From NCBI GenBank assembly GCA_963728835.1, contig CAVSKZ010000001.1:496001-560000 (forward strand): 64,000 nt of DNA. The letters are read 5' to 3'. Below are positions 17,167-25,487 of the stretch, one piece after another. Numbering within the stretch: position 1 is the first letter of the stretch; every line of letters begins with the position of its first letter. Source of the DNA: VRUE01 sp963728835 (lineage in GTDB: Bacteria; Actinomycetota; Thermoleophilia; Solirubrobacterales; 70-9). Below the pieces are notes generated by a model that ran no database searches, was not told where the DNA came from, and saw only the letters and a list, made by a program, of their open reading frames with translations. Both the position numbers and the translations under genes were made by a program.

Positions 17167-17784
17167 ATGATCGACGAGCTGACGGTCGCCGACGCGCCGG
17201 GGTCCTGGGCGGCGCTCGGGTTCGCGGTCGACGGCGACACCTGCGTGGTCGGCGACGTGCGGATCCGGCTTGCGGGGACCGGGGCGGGCAAGGGCCTGAC
17301 GGGCTGGTCGCTGCGCGGCTTCGGCGGCGATGCGCTGGACGGCCTCCCGACCGCCCGGTCGGACCGGCCGCCGCCCGGCGATGCGCCGGCGCACCCCAAC
17401 GGGATCTCCGCGATCGACCATGTCGTCGCGATCAGCTCGGACCTCGACCGCACCGTCGCCGCCCTGGAGGGGGCAGGTCTCGACCTGCGCCGCATCCGCG
17501 AGGAACCGACCCCCGCGGGGGCGCCGCGACAGGCGTTCTTCCGGCTCGGCGCCGTCATCCTCGAGGTCGTGCAGGCTCCCCCGGACGCGATCGAGCGGAC
17601 CGGGGGAGACCGGCCCGCCTTCTTCTGGGGCCTGGCGTTCGTCGCTCCCGACCTCGACTCGACCGTCGTCGGGCTGGGGGATCGCGCCGGCGAGGTCCGC
17701 CCGGCCGTTCAGCCCGGCCGCCGCATCGCCACGCTGCGTCGCTCCGCCGGGCTCTCGGTTCCGGTCGCGCTGATGACCCCCTGA
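17167..17784 (+). CDS. VOC superfamily (glyoxalase-like) protein
   Basis: This 205-residue protein contains 'NGISAIDHVVAISSDLDRTVAALEGAGLDLRRIR' followed by 'RQAFFRLGAVILEVVQ', the betaalphabetabetabeta vicinal-oxygen-chelate fold with potential metal His and Glu. The family ranges from glyoxalase I to dioxygenases, and the substrate is not evident. It starts 3 nt after the peroxiredoxin stop (GTGATG; ATG chosen). The gene ends just before a long hairpin terminator. Confidence 0.8.
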   Translation: MIDELTVADAPGSWAALGFAVDGDTCVVGDVRIRLAGTGAGKGLTGWSLRGFGGDALDGLPTARSDRPPPGDAPAHPNGISAIDHVVAISSDLDRTVAALEGAGLDLRRIREEPTPAGAPRQAFFRLGAVILEVVQAPPDAIERTGGDRPAFFWGLAFVAPDLDSTVVGLGDRAGEVRPAVQPGRRIATLRRSAGLSVPVALMTP

Positions 17785-17787
17785 CGG

Positions 17788-17835
17788 TTCGTTGAAGGAT
17801 TTCCAGGGCCATAGCCCGGAAAATCCTTCAACGAA
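17788..17835. terminator. bidirectional hairpin terminator
   Basis: Two 22-nt arms (17788-17809 and 17814-17835) form an inverted repeat. The first 15 positions (TTCGTTGAAGGATTT) pair perfectly and the loop is 4 nt. It sits between the convergent VOC gene (+) and SDR gene (-). There is no U-tract, as is common in GC-rich actinobacteria. Confidence 0.75.
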
Positions 17836-17882
17836 GCTGGGTCAGCTCGCCCCGGAGACCGCGTGCTGCAGTTCTTCCTTGC

Positions 17883-18781
17883 TCACGAGCCCTCCTCGGC
17901 CAGGGCCCGCCGCAGCGCCTCGTCGAGCGGCTCGGGCGCAAGGCCAAACGGCTCCGCTCCCGTGGGGTCGGTGACGACGGTGGCCGTGGTCAGGCCCTCG
18001 ACGAGCGGGCGGGCCACGTTCACGTCGACCGGCGTCACCAGGCCGAGCCAGAGCGCCGAGAGTCTTGGGGTGAGGAGGGGCACCGGGAGCTTTCGGCGCG
18101 GCCGCTTGCCGAGGCGATCGCCATCCGGTCCAGCATCTCCGAGTAGGAGATCACGTCGGGGCCGCCGATCTGGACCTCCCGGCCCTCGGACTCGGGCACC
18201 TCTGGGGCCAGCCGGAGGTACTCGACCGTGGTGTCGATGCCGATCGGCTGGGTCTCGGTTCGCAGCCAGGCCGGCGCGATCATCACCGGCAGCCGGCTCA
18301 CCAGGTAGCGCAGGGTCCGGTAGGACTCACTGCCCGCGCCGACGACCATCGCCGCGCGGAAGTAGGTCAGCGGCGGGCCCTCTGCGGCGAGGATGCGTGC
18401 CGTCTCGTGGCGGCTGTCGAGGTGCTCGGAGGTGCTCTCCTCGCCGAGGCCGCCGAGGTAGACGACCCGCTCGACGCCTTCGCGCTTGACCATTCGCGCG
18501 AAGTTGAGCGCCCCGGTTCGCTCGCGCTCGGCGAACTCGCCGCCGCCGGCCATCGCGTGGACGAGGTAATAGGCGACCTCGGCGTCGTGCGCCGCCCCGG
18601 CGAGGCTCTCGGCATCGGTCACGTCCCCGGCGTGGATCTCCAGGCCCGCCGCTTCGAGCGGGCCGGCCTTCGAGGGGTCGCGCACCAGGCAGCGGACGGG
18701 TGCCCCGGCGCCCGCCAGCGACCTGGCCAGCCTGCCGCCGACGAAACCGGTCGCTCCGGCGATGAGGACGCTTGCCGCGAT
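17883..18781 (-). CDS. NAD(P)H-binding atypical SDR protein (frameshifted)
   Basis: This is an NmrA/YwnB-like atypical short-chain dehydrogenase of about 300 residues. The Rossmann start 'SVLIAGATGFVGGRLARSL' is followed by 'VRCLVRDPSKA', 'EIHAGDVTDAESL' and 'YYLVHAM', and the C-terminal 'GLVTPVDVNVARPLVEGL' is typical. A one-base deletion around 18103-18110 separates the last 67 residues into another frame. No ATG, GTG or TTG lies upstream of the Rossmann motif: the frame opens with TAG-GAG-ATC-GCG, so either ATC is used as a start or the start is damaged. It lies 30 nt downstream of glutamate decarboxylase. Confidence 0.78.
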
Positions 18782-18810
18782 CTCCTAAAGGTAGCCCGGC
18801 ATGGCCCTGC

Positions 18811-20187
18811 TCAGTACCCGGTGCCCGTCTTGACCTGCTTGCGCTCGGCGGGATGGGCGCCGCCCTTCTTCTCCAGCGTCGCGCAGGCCGTCGCGATGTC
18901 GTCGGCGAGGCGGTCGACCTGCTCGCGGCTCAGCGTCTGCTTGACCAGGGCCCGCAGCACCTTCACGTCTTCGGCGTTGGGCGGCAGGGTGTAGGCGGGG
19001 ACCATCCAGCCGCGCTCGGCGGAGAGCTGCCAGGCGATGTCGAACTCGTCGAAGTCCCGCTCTCCGGCGAGCCTGAAGGCGACCAGGGGCAGCTGCTCCT
19101 CGCCGTCGCCGATCAGCTCGAAGTTGCCTTCGGCCTTGAGCCGGTCGGCGAGCGCCCGGGCGTTCTCCTGCATCGCCCGCATCACGTACGTGTAGCCCTT
19201 GCGCCCGTAGCGGACGAAGTTGTAGTACTGGGCGAGCACCATCGAGGCGCCCGTGGAGAAGTTGAGGGTGAAGGTCGCGTCCGTCTTCCCCAGGTAGTTC
19301 TCGTAGAAGACGAGGTCCTCCGCCAGGTCCCTCTTCTCGCGGAAGACGAGCCAGCCGATGCCGGGGTAGACGAGCCCGAACTTGTGCCCGGAGACGTTGA
19401 TCGAGCGCACCTGCTCGAGCCGGAAGTCCCACTCGGAGTCCGGGTACAGGAAGGGCCAGGTGAAGCCGCCGCTGGCGGCGTCGACGTGAAGCGGGACGTC
19501 GAGGCCCTTCTCGCCCTTGAGGTCGACCAGCAGCTCGTTGATCCCGGCGATGTCGTCCATGTGGCCGGTGAAGGTCGTGCCGAGCACGGCGGCGACGCCG
19601 ATCGTGTTCTCGTCGAGATGAGGCTCCACGTCCTCGGGGCCGATCGTGTACTTGCCGTCCTGCAGCGGCACGATCCGGGGCTCTACGTCGAAGTAGCGGC
19701 AGAACTTCTCCCAGACGACGTGCACGTCGCCGCCGAAGATCAGGTTCGGCGCATCGACCGGCTTCGACTCGGCTTCGCGGCGCTCCTTCCACTTCCACTT
19801 CAGCGAGAGCGCGCCGAGCATGATCGCCTCCGAGGAGCCCTGGGTGCGGGCCCCGGTCGTCTCGCCGGGGGCGTGGTAGAGGTCGGCGAGCATGCGGATG
19901 CAGCGCTGCTCGATCTCCGCCGAGATCGGGTACTCGGCGTGGTCGATGAAGTTGCGGTAGAGGTTGTCGTTGATCACCCGCTGCGCCTCGGGCTCCATCC
20001 AGGTGGTGACGAAGGTCGCCAGGTTGCGCTGCGGGTCGCCCTCCAGCGCCAGTTCCTCTCCGACCAGGCGCATCGCGTCGAGGGCCGACATGCCGCCCTC
20101 CGGAAAGGGACCGTCGGGAGCGTCTTCGGTGAGGAAGCGGTTGCCGTAGAGCATCGCCTCCTGCTCGGCGCTGAGGGGTTTCTTCAT
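18811..20187 (-). CDS. gadB: glutamate decarboxylase
   Basis: This 458-residue PLP-dependent group II decarboxylase converts glutamate to GABA, consuming a proton. 'NVSGHKFGLVYPGIGW' holds the PLP-binding Lys269; 'VHVDAASGGFTWPF' and 'TQGSSEAIMLGALSLKWKW' are hallmark GAD motifs. The N-terminal 'EGDPQRNLATFVTTWMEPEAQRVI' is nearly invariant in bacterial GAD. The start ATG at 20187 follows a GAAGG site. It diverges from the flavin monooxygenase gene and is possibly in operon with the SDR gene. No GABA antiporter (gadC) is in the window. Confidence 0.95.
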   Translation of the reverse strand: MKKPLSAEQEAMLYGNRFLTEDAPDGPFPEGGMSALDAMRLVGEELALEGDPQRNLATFVTTWMEPEAQRVINDNLYRNFIDHAEYPISAEIEQRCIRMLADLYHAPGETTGARTQGSSEAIMLGALSLKWKWKERREAESKPVDAPNLIFGGDVHVVWEKFCRYFDVEPRIVPLQDGKYTIGPEDVEPHLDENTIGVAAVLGTTFTGHMDDIAGINELLVDLKGEKGLDVPLHVDAASGGFTWPFLYPDSEWDFRLEQVRSINVSGHKFGLVYPGIGWLVFREKRDLAEDLVFYENYLGKTDATFTLNFSTGASMVLAQYYNFVRYGRKGYTYVMRAMQENARALADRLKAEGNFELIGDGEEQLPLVAFRLAGERDFDEFDIAWQLSAERGWMVPAYTLPPNAEDVKVLRALVKQTLSREQVDRLADDIATACATLEKKGGAHPAERKQVKTGTGY

Positions 20188-20289
20188 CTCGGGCCTTCGA
20201 TCTGGTCGGGAGTTTCGGCCGAGCCTAGCCCAGCTCGGTTTGCGCACGCCGCCGGCCCAGCGCGAGCCGATGGTTCTATCCTGACCGGC

Positions 20290-21792
20290 ATGCAGCCCGA
20301 CCACGAGGTGGCGGTCATCGGTGCCGGCTTCTCCGGCATCGGCACGGCGATCAAGCTCGACGAGGCCGGTATCCGCGACTGGGTGATGCTCGAGGCCGGG
20401 GACGGCGTCGGCGGCGCCTGGCACTGGAACACCTACCCCGGCATCGGCGTCGACATCCCCTCGTTCAGCTACCAGTTCTCCTTCGAGCAGCGCTCGGACT
20501 GGTCGCGGGTGTACGCGCCCGGCGAGGAGCTGAAGGCCTACGCCGAGCACTGCGTCGACGCCTACGGGCTGCGCTCGCGGATCCGGCTGAACACGACGGT
20601 CACCGGGGCGGAGTTCGACGAGGAGAACCACTTCTGGCGGCTGCCGACCGGCGAGGGGGAGACCGTCACCGCGCGGTACATGGTCGGCGCGACCGGCGTC
20701 TTCACCAAGCCCAAGCCGCCCGACATCCCCGGGCTCGACTCCTTCGCCGGCACCGTGATGCACACGGCGCGCTGGGACCACGACGAGGACCTGCGTGGCC
20801 GCAGGGTGGCGATCGTCGGCACCGGCGCCTCCGCGGTCCAGGTCATTCCCTCCATCGCGCCCGAAGTCGAGCAGCTGACCGTGCTGCAGCGCACGCCGAT
20901 CTGGTGCCTGCCCAAGCCCGACGCGCGGATCGGTCCGGGCCTGCGCCAGCTGCTCGGCCGGGTCCCCGGCGCGCAGGCCGCGGTGCGGGCCCTGAGCCAG
21001 GTCTACGTCGAGCTCAACTTCCCGCTGCCGGCCCACTTCCACGGCGTGCTGCCCGTCGCCAAGGCGGGGGAACGCGCCGGGCTCCGGCACCTGCGCGCGG
21101 TGCGCGACCCGGCGGTGCGGGAGAAGCTGACGCCCCGCTACGGCCTCGGCTGCAAGCGCCCCAGCTTCTCCAACGAGTACCTGTCGGCCTTCAACCGTCC
21201 CAACGTCCACCTGGAGACGAGCCCGATCGAGGAGATCGTGCCCGCGGGGGTGCGCACCGCCGGCGCCGAGCACGAGGTCGACGTGCTGATCCTGGCGACC
21301 GGGTTCCAGGTCTTCGAGAAGGGCAACATGCCCCCGTACCCGGTCCTTGGTCGCGACGGCGTCGAGCTCGGGGGGTGGTGGGAAGAGAACCGGTCGCAGG
21401 CCTATGAGGGCGTCAGCGTGCCCGGCTTCCCGAACATGTTCATGATCCTCGGGCCCTACGGCTTCAACGGCGCCAGCTACTTCACCCTGATCGAGAACCA
21501 GGCGCGCCACATCGTCCGCTGCCTGCGCCGCGCCCGCAGCAGCGGCTCGACCGCGGTCGAGGTCCGCCCCGAGGCAAACCGGCGCTACTTCGAGAAGATG
21601 CTCGGCCGCCGCGACCGCCAGGTCTTCTTCTCGGGCACCTGCGCGACCGCGAACAGCTACTACTTCGACGAGCACGGCGACGCCCCGTTCCGCGCCTCGC
21701 CGACGCTGGAGGTTGCCTGGCGCAGCGCCCGCTTCGACCTCGACGACTACCGCTTCACGCGGGCCGGCTCCGAGGCGGCCCTCACCGTTTGA
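20290..21792 (+). CDS. flavin-containing (Baeyer-Villiger type) monooxygenase
   Basis: This 500-residue NADPH-dependent flavoprotein has the FAD Rossmann 'VAVIGAGFSGIGTAIKL' (residues 7-23), the BVMO-like 'GGAWHWNTYPGIGVDIPSFSY', the NADPH Rossmann 'RRVAIVGTGASAVQVIPSI' (about 170) and 'DVLILATGFQVF'. It resembles the cyclohexanone/4-hydroxyacetophenone monooxygenase group, which inserts oxygen next to a ketone or oxidises heteroatoms. The substrate is unknown. The 3' end overlaps the convergent delta-60/protease gene by 11 nt. Confidence 0.92.
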   Translation: MQPDHEVAVIGAGFSGIGTAIKLDEAGIRDWVMLEAGDGVGGAWHWNTYPGIGVDIPSFSYQFSFEQRSDWSRVYAPGEELKAYAEHCVDAYGLRSRIRLNTTVTGAEFDEENHFWRLPTGEGETVTARYMVGATGVFTKPKPPDIPGLDSFAGTVMHTARWDHDEDLRGRRVAIVGTGASAVQVIPSIAPEVEQLTVLQRTPIWCLPKPDARIGPGLRQLLGRVPGAQAAVRALSQVYVELNFPLPAHFHGVLPVAKAGERAGLRHLRAVRDPAVREKLTPRYGLGCKRPSFSNEYLSAFNRPNVHLETSPIEEIVPAGVRTAGAEHEVDVLILATGFQVFEKGNMPPYPVLGRDGVELGGWWEENRSQAYEGVSVPGFPNMFMILGPYGFNGASYFTLIENQARHIVRCLRRARSSGSTAVEVRPEANRRYFEKMLGRRDRQVFFSGTCATANSYYFDEHGDAPFRASPTLEVAWRSARFDLDDYRFTRAGSEAALTV

Positions 21793-24383
21793 AGAGCTTG
21801 GGGTTGCAGGCCTGGATCGGGTGGCGGTACCTGAGCCAGCAGTTGGCGTTGAAGCGGCGGATCGTGTAGCGGTAGTTGTAGACGGAGCCTTCGCGGGGGA
21901 GGGCCGAGTAGATCGTGACAGCGCCGCGGTAGAGGTCGGCGCCCCGCAGCCAGAACACCGCGCACTTGACCTTCTCGCGGTTGAGCCTGCCTGCAGCCGA
22001 TCCTGTGCAGCTGGCCCTGCGTGAAGCGGTTGCCGAAGTCGGCTTCGAGGCCGAGCCAGGCGATGAATTCTGCGTCCCGTCGCGTCACCCGCGGCAGCGT
22101 GACGCGCGGCACCACCACTTCCGGCGCGGGGGCGCCGCTTTCGACGGCGGCGATCCAGGCACCGGCCCATGAGGAGACGACGTCGGCCCGCGCGAGGACC
22201 TGCGGGCTGAGGGGATCGCAGTCGATCGAGCCCTTGAGGCTGATGACGCCGATCAGTACAGGGGTGCCGTCGGCCCGCCGGGCGATGCCGGGGCCGCCGC
22301 TGTCGCCGTTGCAGACGCTGGCGGCGGAGGCGATCTGCGGCTGCTGTATGCAGATCTGGCTGGCGGTCGAGTAGACGGAGATCACCCGCCGCATCCTGCG
22401 CTGGCAGTAGCCGGCGCTCCGAACGACGGACTGGGCTTCCTGGAGGACAGCCGGCGCCCGCGGGGGGTCCACGTCGATCAGGCCCCATCCGGCGATGGCC
22501 ACCGGCACCCCCGCCGAGAGCAGGCCTGCGTCGGCCGCGGTGGCCAGCGGCAGCGCCGGCGCCGAGACGGGGGCGGAGAGGACGAGGAGCCCGGCGTCGT
22601 TGAGGAGCCGCGAGGGCTGATAGCCGGGGAAGACGAGGGCCTGCGAGACATTGGAGACGTTCTGCTGGGTGGTTTCCCGAAGGTCCGCCACGCCGGTGGC
22701 CACCGCGAAGTTCGACGCCACCGCGACCTTGCCGGTGCCGGTCAGCAGGCAGTGGGCCGCGGTCAGGACCAGGCGGGGGGCGATTACCGTCCCCGTGCAG
22801 CTGAAGGTCTCGACCGGGCCTTGATGCTGGATGTAGGCGAGCCATGGATAGGACGCGGTGGAGGCCGGTTTGCCCCCGACGATCGACGTCCTCGCTCCGC
22901 GAGCCGCGTGCTTTTTTGCGTGCTTTCTCACGCACTTTCGCCTTGCCTTTTTGCCCTTCAGCTTCCTGCACTTCCTCAGCGCCTGCTTCCGCGCCTGCTG
23001 ACCTTTGTGCCGGGCCTTGCCCTGGGAGGCGGCGTCGCCGGGGCCCCCGCCCGGCGCCGGCGGCCCGGACTCTTCAGTTCCCTGACCCGGGGGCGGAGAC
23101 GCCGATTTGCTGCCCTCGTAGCGAGCGACCGCGAAGTCGCCTTGGCTCCCACCGGCGACGACGATCTTGCCGTCGGGCTGCAGGGCCATTGCCCGGGCGG
23201 AATCGATGTCCCCTTCGAAGTCGGTGGTGACCATGCCGTCGCCGCCGAACGATTCGTCGAGCAGGCCTTCGGTGTCGAACCGGGCCACGGCGAAGTCGGT
23301 CGCGCCGGTGACGTCGTCATTGACATAGCCGGCGGCGACGACCCTGCCGTCGTCCTGCACCTGGACGGCATAGGCAAGGCGACCGGTGCCTTTGTAGCCC
23401 GGGAACCCCGCCCACCCTTCGCCGAAGCTGGCGTCGACGCTGCCATCTGAGTCGAAGCGGTCCACGGAGAAGTTCTCCCAGCCTCCGGCAACGGCGATCT
23501 GTCCATTGGGGGCAAGCGCCGCAGCGGTCGCCTGGCGGATCGAGAACGCGCTCGCCAGCCCGTCTCCGCCGCCGAAGCCCGTGTCCAGCGAGCCGTCGGC
23601 GTCGTACTGGGCGAGCCCGACGTTGCCTTTGCCGAATGGATAGTCGTGCACGGTCCCCACCGCGATCAGCTTGCCGCCGGGCCGGAGCAGGACCGCGTTG
23701 GCCACGTCCCCTTCGCTTTCGGGGAACCCGGTGACGACCAGGCCGTTTTCGTCGTCGCCGAAGGCGGTGTCCAGCGCGCCGTCCTCGTTGTAGCGGGCGA
23801 GCGCGAAGAACCTGGGCGAATCGATGTCGGGCCATGCCATGCCGGCCGCGACGAGCTTTCCGTTCGGTTGCAGGACGAGCGCGTTGGCGGCATCGAAGTC
23901 GGTGTCCGAGAAGTCGGTCGTGACCAGGCCGTCCCCACCGCCGAAGGAGGTGTCCGGGGTGCCGTCCGCGTTGTAGCGGGCCAGGGCGAAGAGCGCTCCC
24001 GATTCGCCGGCGGCGACCACCTTGCCGTTGGGCTGGACGACGATCGCGTTGGCGGCGTCGTCGCCGCCGAAGTCGGTACTCACCTTGCCGTCGCCACCGA
24101 AGCCGGTGTCGAGCGAGCCGTCTTTGTCGTAGCGAGCCAGCTCGAAGTCGCCGTTCCCCCCGGCGACGACGATCGCCCCATTGGGTTGAACGGCCACCGC
24201 TCTGGCCGGGTCGTTCCCGCCGAAGGCCGTGACCACCTTGCCGTCGCCTTCCCCGAAGGTCGGGTCGAGGTCGCCGGGGGCGGCGTTCGCGCTCGCCGCC
24301 GTCGCCATGACAGAGAGCGCTACGAGCAGCCCGACCAGCTTGGTTCCCCTCTCACCAATCGCCATGCAGTCGAATGCTTTCAC
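21782..24383 (-). CDS. secreted delta-60 repeat / trypsin-like serine protease chimera (frameshifted C-terminus)
   Basis: A signal peptide (residues 1-34) is followed by about seven delta-60 repeats to about residue 420. Each holds 'DGSLDTGFGGDGKV' and 'QPNGKVVAAG...FALARYN', and they should form a beta-propeller. A Pro/Gly linker and a Lys/Arg-rich stretch follow. Then comes a chymotrypsin-fold protease: 'SIVGGKPASTASYPWLAYI' (IVGG activation site), 'VLTAAHCLL' (His), 'LLNDAGLLVL' (Asp) and 'VCNGDSGGPGI' (Ser). All three catalytic residues are present. A +1 shift near 21990 puts the final 70 residues ('REKVKCAVFWLRGADLYRGA...') in another frame, ending at 21782. Secretion and activation by cleavage before IVGG are inferred. 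Confidence 0.88.
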
Positions 24384-24398
24384 GTCCAGGACGGGTGG

Positions 24399-25472
24399 CT
24401 AGCCGCCGAGTGAGATCACGTGCGCGGCCTTCGGGTCGGTGCGGCCCTCGATGACCTCTCCCCAGGCGCTCTCCAGCGCCCCGAATCCCTCGCCGGGAAT
24501 CGTCCCGAGCCAGCCGCCGATCCAGTCGCAGAAGGGGTTCCAGGCGTCGGCTGCGCGCTGCTCGAGGCCGGCGCGGCCCCAGTCGGAGCCGCGCTTGACG
24601 ATGCGGTCGGGGGCGAAGAAGAGGGTGGGGGCCGGTCCCGGCAGCTCGCCGCCGCCCGAGCCGAAGTCCTCCCAGTGGGTGACGCCCACCGCCATGCTGC
24701 GGGCCAGGTCGTCGCCGAATTGGCCGTGGATCGCCGCGCGGAGCTCGCCGTTGCCCGTGACGTCGACGTAGGTGGCCGGGCCCTTCTCCAGCGAGCCGAT
24801 CTCCTCGTAGGAGACGGTGCGCCCGTATATCCCCAGGCCCTCGACGAACCCGGTGCTGCGGGAGGAGGTGAGTCCGATCGTCTCGACGCCATCGCGCTGA
24901 GCCAGCAGGAAGGCGACGCCGATCGCGGTCTTGCTCGAGGCGCTGGAGATCAGGATCGGGCCCTGCTCCGTCAGCCCCTCGTCGTCGAGCTCGTCGTCGA
25001 TCATGAAGGAGGTGAAGAAGAGCGGCCGCAACAGCATCTGCACGGCCTCGGTGTCGGCGCGGTAGAAGGGGTCGCTGCCGCTGGCCAGGTAGCGGTGGTA
25101 GGCGGACGGCAGCGTCGCCCGGTGCGGCGACCCGTCGACGAACCCCGTCGCGGCGACGGCAACCGGCGTCACCACGAGGTGGGAGGAGGGGGGCAGATAT
25201 CCATACAGGCGCGTCCCGACCTCGACCCCCTCGGCCTCGCTGCGCTCGACCTCGGCGAACCCCCACATCGGCACCCGGCCCCAGCCCTCCTCGGCGGGGA
25301 AGAAGTCCCAGTAGGACATCGCCTCGCCCATCACCGCGTAGGTGACGTTGTTGGCGGTCAGCCCGAAGGTGTCGACCCGCAGCAGCGCCTGCCCCGGCCC
25401 GATCTCAAGCGGTCCGGACTCGGCGACACGGCTCTGCCGCAAGTCGTCGCGCTTGATGAGGAAGTCGGTCAC
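24399..25472 (-). CDS. DUF2855 family protein
   Basis: This 357-residue protein begins 'MTDFLIKRDDLRQSRVAES' and contains 'TANNVTYAVMGEAMSYWDFFPAEEGWGRVPMWGFAEV', the hallmark N-terminal segment of DUF2855, distantly like the medium-chain reductase fold. 'ILISSASSKTAIGVAFLLAQ' replaces the usual Rossmann glycine motif. Function is unproven; members sit near ketone or monooxygenase catabolism genes. It is 16 nt upstream of the delta-60 protease gene on the same strand. Confidence 0.88.
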   Translation of the reverse strand: MTDFLIKRDDLRQSRVAESGPLEIGPGQALLRVDTFGLTANNVTYAVMGEAMSYWDFFPAEEGWGRVPMWGFAEVERSEAEGVEVGTRLYGYLPPSSHLVVTPVAVAATGFVDGSPHRATLPSAYHRYLASGSDPFYRADTEAVQMLLRPLFFTSFMIDDELDDEGLTEQGPILISSASSKTAIGVAFLLAQRDGVETIGLTSSRSTGFVEGLGIYGRTVSYEEIGSLEKGPATYVDVTGNGELRAAIHGQFGDDLARSMAVGVTHWEDFGSGGGELPGPAPTLFFAPDRIVKRGSDWGRAGLEQRAADAWNPFCDWIGGWLGTIPGEGFGALESAWGEVIEGRTDPKAAHVISLGG

Positions 25473-25487
25473 GGATTTCGCATGATC

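Noticed and set aside
18811..22971. 1386-codon open frame on the minus strand
   Set aside because: Only the last 458 codons (from 20187) encode a protein, glutamate decarboxylase. The rest is a shadow of the monooxygenase and of a wrong frame of the protease gene.
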